Assembly: GCF_022267315.1 (NCBI RefSeq)
Contig: NZ_JAIKLE010000001.1
Coordinates: 1-64,000, forward strand
Length of the DNA: 64,000 nucleotides
Reading direction: 5' to 3'
Source: Maribellus maritimus
GTDB lineage: Bacteria > Bacteroidota > Bacteroidia > Bacteroidales > Prolixibacteraceae
The position numbers and the translations under genes are program-made. Of this stretch, positions 27,501 to 33,896 are shown one piece after another (within the stretch, counting starts at the first letter, position 1; each line of letters begins with the position of its first letter). The notes under the pieces were generated by a model that was not told the origin of the DNA, made no database searches, and worked only from the letters and a program-made list of their open reading frames with translations.

Positions 27501-27828
27501 GCAAAACCGGGGCAGCCTCAATTTGCGGATTGTCAGCTTCTATTTCTTCTGCCATTTCCTGTCTGAAATAACGTTCCACAACCGAAACCAAATGTGTTGT
27601 TTCTCCCAAGCGGTAAAATGTAGATTGCTCCAGACTGTACCGCACTGAATCGCCAATAATGAGCGAACCGGTTAAAACCATAGTACTGACTACCACACCA
27701 AGTGCTACCAGCAAATTAGCTTTAAAATAATGAAAGAATGTTTTTAATACAAAGCTCCCTCTGGCTCCCCCAAAAGGGGAGAAAAATAAAGAACGATTTT
27801 TATTTAAATACGATTTTTTTGATTTCAC
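24502..27828 (-). CDS. ABC transporter permease with two FtsX domains
   Basis: The 1108-residue protein has an N-terminal membrane segment (about 34-57), a large periplasmic domain, three helices with FtsX-type sequence (about 510-660), a further pair near 690-735, a second periplasmic part, and a final FtsX block (about 985-1100). This is the LolCE/MacB-like mechanotransducing class, working on envelope lipoproteins or export. Its ATPase is the next gene upstream. There is no ATG near the 5' end: the usable start is a GTG at 27828, and residues about 15-27 (FFSPFGGARGSFV) are encoded by a dispersed C/G-rich repeat. Confidence 0.88.
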   Translation of the reverse strand: MKSKKSYLNKNRSLFFSPFGGARGSFVLKTFFHYFKANLLVALGVVVSTMVLTGSLIIGDSVRYSLEQSTFYRLGETTHLVSVVERYFRQEMAEEIEADNPQIEAAPVLLLEGVAVADGGQRRANKVQIVGVDKDFEKISKTTVFSEIENSEIIVSQNLAERLEINEGDNLLVRVKKASLIPLNAPFISAEETSVSLRATVKQIVQRDELGRFSLKNSQTAPYNIFLPISQLNQLMEFEGKANQILISTNLETAEVFQAVKNCLTPSDAGLKIKNIEATDEIEVSTERVFMEEKVAKTLQKLPSAQPMLTYFVNEVSKLEAGSQENKAGIPYSFVSTLVSRANKDEIILNQWAANDLGVQVGDSIRLKYWEIGPLRKLIEKKSDFVLTKIVPMVPGWADSTRIPNLPGLSDAGHCREWEAGVPIDLDAIRDKDEDYWNDYKGAPKAYISLEKALEIWSNRFGDYTAVRYSVNSFDLEEYKKVFAENITPGDLGISVEPIREMGVSAAKNGTDFSGLFIGLSFFLLVAGVVLTSLLFRLNLETRSSQIGLLDALGFKQKQVRGFYLWEGLIVALFGGILGIIVSVFYTQLVFKVLNTLWFDIVRTDVLLIKIYPLTAFLGLVISILVSLAAIYISVSRFQKQKTSELQKQTLAAKNKTKERIWSVVMGFTLFVSVAIFGFQIFFSNQMDSSLFFVVGGLLLIGLLLVFRRFISKMENSKKETLWLGRLAQLNLSRNKGRSLTVVILFALGTFTVISTGSYKMDLFANAQNKSSGTGGFLYFAETTMPVLFDLNNQEKRAEEGIFEEFNAVQFRKVEGDDASCLNLNRISQPAILGVDSETLQGRFSFAAKIKDLGDEEPWQVLNQTFDDGTIPAIADQTVIQWGLGKKVGDVLLYQNELGDTLRLKLIAGTTPSIFQGYVLIGNQNFLKNYPTNSGSHIFLIDGDPENAQQIGDELQSVFRDYGWEMESTAKRLVEFYSVTNTYLSIFLALGALGLILGTIGLAVILARTLLERRREISVMQAIGFNNKPIFKIITTEYLILLVIGVIIGFITAVVATLPAFLSTNSDASFSTVSIITALILVNGFFWIFGLTWISLQKKTLVTGLRVE
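27751..27786 (+). repeat. Dispersed C/G-rich palindromic repeat, copy 1
   Basis: AAAGCTCCCTCTGGCTCCCC followed by a GGGGAG arm. CTCCCC (27765-27770) pairs with GGGGAG (27776-27781). The copy lies inside the permease coding sequence and faces copy 2 at 27863. Confidence 0.7.
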
Positions 27829-27858
27829 GTTGAATACGAATTTATTACCACTACTCTC

Positions 27859-28557
27859 TTATTCCCCTCCAATGGAGGGGGCAGGGGAGGCTTTTCCATT
27901 CTTAAGTAAATATTTTTTATCCATCTGCTCTGCCAAAACCGATGAGTGTGTTACGCTTACGAGCGTCACACCTTCATCGTCGCTCAACTGCTTTAGCAAA
28001 TCGGTTAAGGCAGTTGCATTTTCTTCATCGAGCGCGCCGGTTGGTTCGTCGGCCAGGATCAATTTGGGTTTATTGATTAATGCGCGAACCACCGCAGTTC
28101 TCTGACACTCTCCTCCCGACATCTCTGATGGTTTCTGGTATCGCTGTTCCCAAATCCCCACTTTTTTAGTCAGATACTCGGCCCAGTCTTTTTGTTCTTT
28201 TGAAATTTTATTTCCCTGTGGCAAAATCGGCAACAGCACATTTTCCCATAAACTAAGCTGCGGCATTAAATGGTGCAACTGAAAAACAAAACCCAGATGT
28301 TTATTTCGAAAAGTTGCTAATTCTGTTTTTGAATACCCGGTAATTTCTTTCCCTTCAAAAAGAATTTTGCCGGATTCCGGCTGGTCGAGCGCTCCAATCA
28401 GATTCAGCAAAGTTGTCTTCCCGGAACCACTTGGCCCTACGATAGCCACTTTCGTTCCCCGCACTAGTTCAAAATTTAAATCTTTCAGAACCGCCCGGTA
28501 ACTGTGTGTCCCCGGTTCACCGTATCCTTTTGTTATGTTTTGTAGTTGTAGTAGCAT
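27859..28557 (-). CDS. ABC transporter ATP-binding protein (LolD/MacB type)
   Basis: The 232-residue ATPase has Walker A GPSGSGKTTLLN, Q-loop FVFQLHHLMPQLS, signature MSGGECQRTAVVRAL, Walker B LILADEPTGALDEENA and the H-loop SVTHSSVLAE. It energises the FtsX-type permease gene 30 bp downstream. Only this pair is present and no periplasmic adaptor is adjacent. The last residues (KASPAPSIGGE) are encoded by a C/G-rich repeat copy and probably replaced the original C-terminus. Confidence 0.93.
   Translation of the reverse strand: MLLQLQNITKGYGEPGTHSYRAVLKDLNFELVRGTKVAIVGPSGSGKTTLLNLIGALDQPESGKILFEGKEITGYSKTELATFRNKHLGFVFQLHHLMPQLSLWENVLLPILPQGNKISKEQKDWAEYLTKKVGIWEQRYQKPSEMSGGECQRTAVVRALINKPKLILADEPTGALDEENATALTDLLKQLSDDEGVTLVSVTHSSVLAEQMDKKYLLKNGKASPAPSIGGE
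27863..27897 (-). repeat. Dispersed C/G-rich palindromic repeat, copy 2
   Basis: CCCCTCC (27864-27870), AAT and GGAGGGG (27874-27880) form a perfect 7-bp hairpin, followed by GGGGAGGC. It is inverted relative to copy 1 and covers the 3' end of the ATPase gene. Confidence 0.7.
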
Positions 28558-28566
28558 TTTTTCTCT

Positions 28567-28642
28567 GTCACCCTAAGCGTAGTCGAAGGGTGTTTTATTT
28601 TAATTTGTTTGTTACTCATCCTTCAACTTCACTCAGGGTGAC
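28567..28642. repeat. Inverted pair of a GTCACCCT...GAAGG repeat
   Basis: Positions 28567-28592 and the reverse complement of 28617-28642 agree at 21 of 26 bases (GTCACCCTAAGCGTAGTCGA against GTCACCCTGAGTGAAGTTGA over the first 20). The pair would form a long hairpin with a loop of about 24 bases. Similar strings are widespread between genes in Bacteroidota. The stop codon of the glycosyltransferase gene lies inside the right copy. Confidence 0.65.
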
Positions 28643-29921
28643 GAAGACTTTCGTATAAAGTTATAATTTCTTTGGCGTGATTGTGAATATTGAACTTTTT
28701 AGTTACTCCTTCATAACCATTTTTGCTCAATTCTTCTAATTTTCCCGGGTTCGATAATAACTCAGCCCAGGTTTCACTTAATTTCTTAGGTGTATTTGGC
28801 ATGTAATTAACTCCGCCACCAGAGAGTTCAACTATTTCGGGAAATGCTCCCAAAGCAGGCTGAACCACCGGAACACCGGAAGCCATGGATTCAATCATGT
28901 ACATTCCAAAGGCTTCTCCAATTCGAACAGGCACCGAAACCAACGAAACCCTTTTGAAAAAATCATTCACTTCTTTTCCTTCAAAATCGGGTAAAATTTC
29001 AAATGAATTCAGTAAGTTGTTTTCCTTTAGTTTGTGTTTTTGTTCTTTATTAAATTTTGTATCATCGCCGGTTGAACCGCCTGTGGCAATCAATTTCACA
29101 TCTTCAAAACCGGGTTTCTTTTTTAACTCAATAAACGCATCAACCACAATATCAAAACCATCTTTGTGGCACATCCGCGAAATATAACCGACATTCCGGT
29201 CTTTTTCCTTTGTTGAAATATACTCGTAATCATCAATATCAACGCCCAAATGAATCGTAGTAATTTTCTCATCCGAAAGATTCATCCGCTCTTTCATAAC
29301 GTCGGCAAAAAAGTCGCTCACCGAAACCAGCATATCCACATCCTCCGCCCGCTGGTGCATCAAATCCCAGATTTTCTTCTGAAATTTAGGTTGCATGGGG
29401 TCAATCCACACATCTTCATCCTGCAAGGTACAAAGCACGGGAACACCAATTTTTTCCTTTAAACGCTTTGCTAATCCCAGAAGTAATGCATTTGAAATAT
29501 GAATAATATCGGGCTGACAATGTTCGGCAATCCAGGTTACCATGTGGTCGAGTTCTTCTTTTTGCTGTCCTTCTTCGCCCAAAAGCATGGAAACAGTCAT
29601 ATCCTCCAATCCCTTGGCTCGTGTGGAACCTGCCATGGAAGCCGCCATTTTCATCATCGGTTTTGAATTTAACAATTTGTCCAACCACGCCGGCGCTTTC
29701 CGAAAAATCGGATACACCTGTTTTAGGTACAAACTGATAGCTCCATAAAAAATGGGCACTTCCGAAATGTCATGTTCATCGGCAAACAGTGGCAAATACA
29801 TGGGAATTTTCGTCACGTTATGGCCTTCAGCGCGCAAAGCATTAAAATATTTGCTGTCGCGAAGACAGTTTCCGCAATAAAAACTGCCTCCGGAACCCGG
29901 AATAATTTGTATGATGTTCAT
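28629..29921 (-). CDS. Glycosyltransferase family 4 protein
   Basis: After correction to the ATG at 29921 the protein has 430 residues and starts MNIIQIIPGSGGSFYCGNC. The N-terminal acceptor domain contains HISNALLLGLAKRL and the C-terminal domain has VGYISRMCHKDGFDIVVDAF and the donor-binding EAFGMYMIESMASGVPVV. This is a retaining GT-B enzyme of the GT4 type. The sugar and acceptor are unknown. A TTG nine codons upstream would translate a repeat element and is rejected. The C-terminal residues LRHPE and the stop codon fall in another repeat. Neighbours do not define a pathway. Confidence 0.86.
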   Translation of the reverse strand: MNIIQIIPGSGGSFYCGNCLRDSKYFNALRAEGHNVTKIPMYLPLFADEHDISEVPIFYGAISLYLKQVYPIFRKAPAWLDKLLNSKPMMKMAASMAGSTRAKGLEDMTVSMLLGEEGQQKEELDHMVTWIAEHCQPDIIHISNALLLGLAKRLKEKIGVPVLCTLQDEDVWIDPMQPKFQKKIWDLMHQRAEDVDMLVSVSDFFADVMKERMNLSDEKITTIHLGVDIDDYEYISTKEKDRNVGYISRMCHKDGFDIVVDAFIELKKKPGFEDVKLIATGGSTGDDTKFNKEQKHKLKENNLLNSFEILPDFEGKEVNDFFKRVSLVSVPVRIGEAFGMYMIESMASGVPVVQPALGAFPEIVELSGGGVNYMPNTPKKLSETWAELLSNPGKLEELSKNGYEGVTKKFNIHNHAKEIITLYESLRHPE

Positions 29922-29927
29922 AATAAG

Positions 29928-29959
29928 AAGCCCCTCCAACTCCCCCAAAGGGGAGAGTT
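29928..29959 (+). repeat. Dispersed C/G-rich palindromic repeat, copy 3
   Basis: AAGCCCCTCCAACTCCCCC then AAAGGGGAG: CTCCCC (29940-29945) pairs with GGGGAG (29950-29955). It lies just upstream of the glycosyltransferase start and faces copy 4. Confidence 0.75.
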
Positions 29960-30009
29960 TTAAGAATTCATAATTATATTAAATTTTATCTTTTTTACTA
30001 AATTCCAAT

Positions 30010-30042
30010 TTCTCCCCTTGGGGGAGATTAAGAGGGGCTTTA
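30010..30042 (-). repeat. Dispersed C/G-rich palindromic repeat, copy 4
   Basis: CTCCCC (30012-30017) and GGGGAG (30021-30026) form a hairpin with a 3-base loop, and AGAGGGGCTTT follows. On the minus strand it reads AAAGCCCCTCTTAATCTCCC, very close to copy 3 in inverted orientation 50 bp away. It reaches the stop codon of the propeller gene at 30040. Confidence 0.75.
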
Positions 30043-31149
30043 TTCCCCAAAACAGTACACGTTTCCATCGTAAGCCCCCACAAAAATCTTCCCTGAAGCA
30101 ACGGCAGGATTACTTATTATCTGACTGCCGATTTCATAACTCCAAACCAATTTCCCGTCTGAAAGGTTCACAATTGCCAGATCACCACGCATATTGCCAA
30201 TAATCACTTTATCTTTTACAACTACCGGCGATGCTTCTACCTGCCGACCGGTATTGTATTCCCACATTTTTTCGCCTGAATTTTTATCAAAACAATACAA
30301 AAATTTGTTGTAATTGGCAGTCAAAACTTTGTCGCCAATCAACGCGGGAGAAGAAATAAACTGCAGGTGTGTTTTATCATCTTCCCAAACCCAGGTTGTC
30401 TTTTTTGTTTTCAAATCCACCTGAAAAAAACGGCCATCATAATCGCCTATGTAAGCTTTATCGTTTTCCACCGCAACGGAACCTGCAACATAGGTAGCTA
30501 CATCGATTTTTTCATCGAGTTTACCGGTAGCAACATCTACAACATGTAAAAAACCATCGCAGCCACCAAACATCGCTTTGCCGTTGGCACTCGCGGCCGC
30601 ACCGTTAATGTAATTATCCGATTCATATTTCCATTTCAAATCTCCGGTTTTGGCATCCACACAGTGCAGGTAAAAATCATAACTTCCTGCAAAAATGAAA
30701 GTTGATTTTCCGTCGCTCCACCAATTTGGGGAACCAATTATTTGGTTATCACACTCGTATTCCCACAATTTTTTACCTGAATCCAATTCAAATGCATACA
30801 GCATACCATCAAGATTTCCAACGTACACCACTCCATTGTGAATCAAAGCCGGAGCTTCAATAGTGTTATTCGTTTCAAATTTCCAAAAGAGTTTTCCATT
30901 CATATCAAGACAATATACAAAACCATCGGTGGAACCGACAACTATTTTTCCATCTTCAACAACCGGAGCAGATTTAATATTGTCTCCGGTTTGAAAAGTC
31001 CACAATAATTTGGGACTATCGGGAATTATTGTTTCTGAAACGCCGGTTAACTGCTGATTACCACGAAAAATGGGCCATGAATTGCTTGATTGGGCAAAAG
31101 TTTGAAATGCCAAGCAAACTGAAATTGTTATAAGTAATAATTTTTTCAT
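30040..31149 (-). CDS. Exported PQQ-like beta-propeller protein (FRG type)
   Basis: Using the ATG at 31149 (not the GTG nine codons earlier) the protein has 369 residues and a Sec signal (MKKLLLITISVCLAFQTFAQ). It then has the WPIFRGNQQLTGV motif near the mature N-terminus and seven or eight propeller strands of the type FVYCLDMNGKLFWKFET, MLYAFELDSGKKLWEYEC and FLYCFDKNSGEKMWEYNTG. These are BamB/PQQ-dehydrogenase-like blades, but no enzymatic residues are evident. It is the last propeller gene of the redox cluster and starts 35 bp after the GltD-like gene ends. Confidence 0.85.
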   Translation of the reverse strand: MKKLLLITISVCLAFQTFAQSSNSWPIFRGNQQLTGVSETIIPDSPKLLWTFQTGDNIKSAPVVEDGKIVVGSTDGFVYCLDMNGKLFWKFETNNTIEAPALIHNGVVYVGNLDGMLYAFELDSGKKLWEYECDNQIIGSPNWWSDGKSTFIFAGSYDFYLHCVDAKTGDLKWKYESDNYINGAAASANGKAMFGGCDGFLHVVDVATGKLDEKIDVATYVAGSVAVENDKAYIGDYDGRFFQVDLKTKKTTWVWEDDKTHLQFISSPALIGDKVLTANYNKFLYCFDKNSGEKMWEYNTGRQVEASPVVVKDKVIIGNMRGDLAIVNLSDGKLVWSYEIGSQIISNPAVASGKIFVGAYDGNVYCFGE

Positions 31150-31183
31150 CTTTATTTTTTTAACCACAGAGGGCACAGAGAAG

Positions 31184-32734
31184 TTAAATTTCCCTCATCG
31201 AAATTGCTCCTGTTGGACATGCATTTGCCACTTTTTCAGCAGTTGCAGTCAAGCCTTGTTCCAACTCTTCGTTGAAAGGCACTCCAATTTCCACATCAAA
31301 ACCACGACCAATGTATGTGAAGCCAAACTTCTCAGTATATTTTTCTGTAAGTCGAACGCAGATACCACATTTAATACATTTTTGTGGTTCATAAACAACC
31401 GAACCATGATTCATTTTTTTTGTGATACTTCGCCGTTCACTGGTTTTAAATCGCTTCTGATCCGCCTGATATTTATCTGAATATGTTCGTAATTTACAAT
31501 CATCGATGGCACGGCAATCGCAGTGCAGGCAACGTTTTGCTTCTTCTATCGCCTCTTCACTTGAAAAACCTGAACGTCCCCCCTTCTCGGGAAACGTCCG
31601 TTTCTCATTCACCGATTCTTTTAGATATTCAGCAAATTCATTGGCTACCAACTTTCCGAAACGCGAATTAAACATTCGAGGTTCGCCTTTCGGTTCCTGC
31701 CCATTTAAATATTGCATCACCGAAAAAGCAACTTCTTTTCCCTGCCCGACGGAACGTACTGCCAAACGCGACGAGCGCAACACATTTCCGATTGCAAATA
31801 CTTTTTCATCAGATGCCTGATATGAATCTTTATCAACAAGAATTCCTTTCGGACTAGCTTTCAAATCGTATTTTTCTGAGTTTTCAGAAACGGTTCCGGT
31901 TGCTAAGACAAGCGCATCAAAGTCCTTTTTCATCGATTCAAACTCCGTTATATTGATTTCTTTTCCTCCCTGAAAATCAACACCCGTATTTAAAATCGTT
32001 TCAATTTCTTTATCCAATATATTTTTTGGAAGAATCTCATCATTTATTTCAGTACGAAGCAAACCGCCCGCTTTTTCATTTTTATCGAATAAAGTAACCT
32101 GAATGCCTTTTAATTGTAAATAGTAAGCGGCAGCTAATCCTGCTGGTCCGGCTCCAAGAACAGCAACTTTTTTTCCGATCTGCTCAGCAGGAATAATCTG
32201 AGGTGAATTTCCATCTTCTCCAACAAATCGTTTCAGCAAACAAATAGAGACCGGATCATCTACCGTTTTCCGATGGCAAGCGCCTTCACACGGAGCAGGG
32301 CAGATACGCCCCAGAACTGCGGGCAAAGCGATATCTTGCTTAACTACTTCCAAAGATTCATCAAACTTTCCGGTAGCAATTAAACGATTCATTAAAGGAA
32401 TGTTCATGTGAGCCGGACACGCTATCTGACATGGTGCTTCGCAGTCGCCGGTGTGCTCGCTTAACAAAAGTTCAAGCGCTGTTTGGCGCGCCTCCTTAAT
32501 TTCCGCATCGTCGGTAATAATTTCCAATCCTTCCGTTGCTTTCACCGAGCATGAAGGGAAAAGTTTTCCATTTTTTTTATCTTTTACCAAACACAACATA
32601 CAGGAAGTAAAATGCTCCAGTTCATCGTGCCAGCATAAATTAGGAATATCAATGCCCATTTTCTGTGCAGCTTTCATCACTGAAGTTCCTTCTTCTACCT
32701 GAATTTCCGTGTTATTTATTTTGACTGTAATCAT
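31184..32734 (-). CDS. [2Fe-2S]-GltD-like FAD oxidoreductase
   Basis: The 516-residue protein (start moved to the ATG at 32734) is a three-part fusion. Residues about 1-80 form a NuoG/HydA-type [2Fe-2S] domain with Cys in LCWHDELEHFTSCMLCLV and PSCSV. Residues about 95-175 form the GltD-type Fe-S domain, with CEAPCQIACPAHMNIP and GRICPAPCEGACHR. An FAD-binding Rossmann motif follows, VAVLGAGPAGLAAAYYL, with VFAIGNVLRSSRLAVRSVGQG later. The C-terminus adds CIKCGIC...CPTGAI. The combination with the NuoE-NuoF fusion resembles flavin-based bifurcating Bfu enzymes. No hydrogenase domain is present. Confidence 0.83.
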   Translation of the reverse strand: MITVKINNTEIQVEEGTSVMKAAQKMGIDIPNLCWHDELEHFTSCMLCLVKDKKNGKLFPSCSVKATEGLEIITDDAEIKEARQTALELLLSEHTGDCEAPCQIACPAHMNIPLMNRLIATGKFDESLEVVKQDIALPAVLGRICPAPCEGACHRKTVDDPVSICLLKRFVGEDGNSPQIIPAEQIGKKVAVLGAGPAGLAAAYYLQLKGIQVTLFDKNEKAGGLLRTEINDEILPKNILDKEIETILNTGVDFQGGKEINITEFESMKKDFDALVLATGTVSENSEKYDLKASPKGILVDKDSYQASDEKVFAIGNVLRSSRLAVRSVGQGKEVAFSVMQYLNGQEPKGEPRMFNSRFGKLVANEFAEYLKESVNEKRTFPEKGGRSGFSSEEAIEEAKRCLHCDCRAIDDCKLRTYSDKYQADQKRFKTSERRSITKKMNHGSVVYEPQKCIKCGICVRLTEKYTEKFGFTYIGRGFDVEIGVPFNEELEQGLTATAEKVANACPTGAISMREI

Positions 32735-32762
32735 TGTCTTTCTGCTCGTTTCAGATTCATTC

Positions 32763-33839
32763 TTATTCAATACGCTTTTTCAAAACTGGATACAGTTCCC
32801 TGGCAATATTCATAAAACCTAAATCGGTTAAATGAACACCGTCAACCGTCGCTTCCTGACTATCCCCAATTAAATCGTCAGCTTTTACGTAAAAAACATT
32901 CTTGTCGCCCTTTGCCTTCTGTTCTTTGAAAATCTGCTTCAACGTTTCATTTTTCTCCAAGATCAGTTTATGAACATTTTGATCAAAATACATGTACGGA
33001 TACAAAATATTTTCAATCATTATTATTGGAACTTCCTGATTCTTCTTGCGAATTGTCTCATAAAACCGAACATATTTTTCATTCATTAATTCAGTCGTTA
33101 CATTCGGCAAACAATCAATAACAAAACAGGAAGCATCAATAGCTGCCATTGCTTCAGCCACTTCAAGATCAAGTTTCCCATTGCCACTAAAACCAAGGTT
33201 AACAATCTCCCGATCCAACATTCGCGACAAAATATTCGGATAAGCCATCCCAGCCCGGGACGCACAACCTCCCTGGGTAATACTTGTTCCATAAAAAACG
33301 ACAGGTTTTCCTTTTTTGGGGGAATTTATTTCCGGCGGCAAAATCTCTGCATTTTCAGCCACACCAATCTCTATACTTTCCAAACCATCATACAATGGCA
33401 AATACAACATGTACTCCTTTTCTTGTTCCGGCATATTTTGAATAATTACCACCTTTGAGACTTTTGCCGAAGGACGTGCAGTGTTTACAAATTGCCATTC
33501 GCCGTTTTCAAGACAATACAAATCCAACCCTTTGATTCCGGTCATTGTAAAATGATTCATAAAAGCGTCGTTGGTTACTTCCCACTCTGCTCCAATAACC
33601 GTTGAATTGGTGCGAAAACGGATTGCTAAACCGCTACAATTTTTCGACAAATTCCACACCGGCGGGCGGGTTATGTTTTCCAATTGTGCCGGCAAACGGT
33701 CATACCGGTTTTGAGTATCTTCGAACCCTTTCCCAATCAATGGAAGAGTAGCCGCGTCAACATATTTTAAACTATCTGCAGAAACTGCCATTCCCGCTAC
33801 CGGGAAAATTAAAATCAGAAAAAGTATTAAATATTTCAT
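32763..33839 (-). CDS. Secreted SGNH/GDSL hydrolase with N-terminal beta domain
   Basis: From the ATG at 33839 the protein has 358 residues and a signal peptide (MKYLILFLILIFPVAGMAV). An N-terminal beta domain (about 25-165) precedes an SGNH hydrolase with block I VVFYGTSITQGGCAS carrying the nucleophile Ser, block II NLGFSGNGKLD and block V DGVHLTDLGF. Relatives deacetylate or de-esterify carbohydrates. It is wedged between the two NADH-oxidoreductase genes, which is unexpected for a secreted esterase. Two upstream in-frame starts (TTG 33887, ATG 33875) would only lengthen the signal region. Confidence 0.8.
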   Translation of the reverse strand: MKYLILFLILIFPVAGMAVSADSLKYVDAATLPLIGKGFEDTQNRYDRLPAQLENITRPPVWNLSKNCSGLAIRFRTNSTVIGAEWEVTNDAFMNHFTMTGIKGLDLYCLENGEWQFVNTARPSAKVSKVVIIQNMPEQEKEYMLYLPLYDGLESIEIGVAENAEILPPEINSPKKGKPVVFYGTSITQGGCASRAGMAYPNILSRMLDREIVNLGFSGNGKLDLEVAEAMAAIDASCFVIDCLPNVTTELMNEKYVRFYETIRKKNQEVPIIMIENILYPYMYFDQNVHKLILEKNETLKQIFKEQKAKGDKNVFYVKADDLIGDSQEATVDGVHLTDLGFMNIARELYPVLKKRIE

Positions 33840-33896
33840 CTTTTTAATATTCTTCAGATTACTCAATTTATTCATTTTAATACACAAACCTTTTTT

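Noticed and set aside
24581-27566. Several plus-strand frames over the large permease
   Set aside because: They are short, lack family resemblance and lie on the opposite strand of a coherent 1108-residue protein.
29922-29948. Glycosyltransferase start at the upstream TTG
   Set aside because: The extra residues (GELEGLLI) are translated from the C/G-rich repeat. The ATG at 29921 gives the expected N-terminus.
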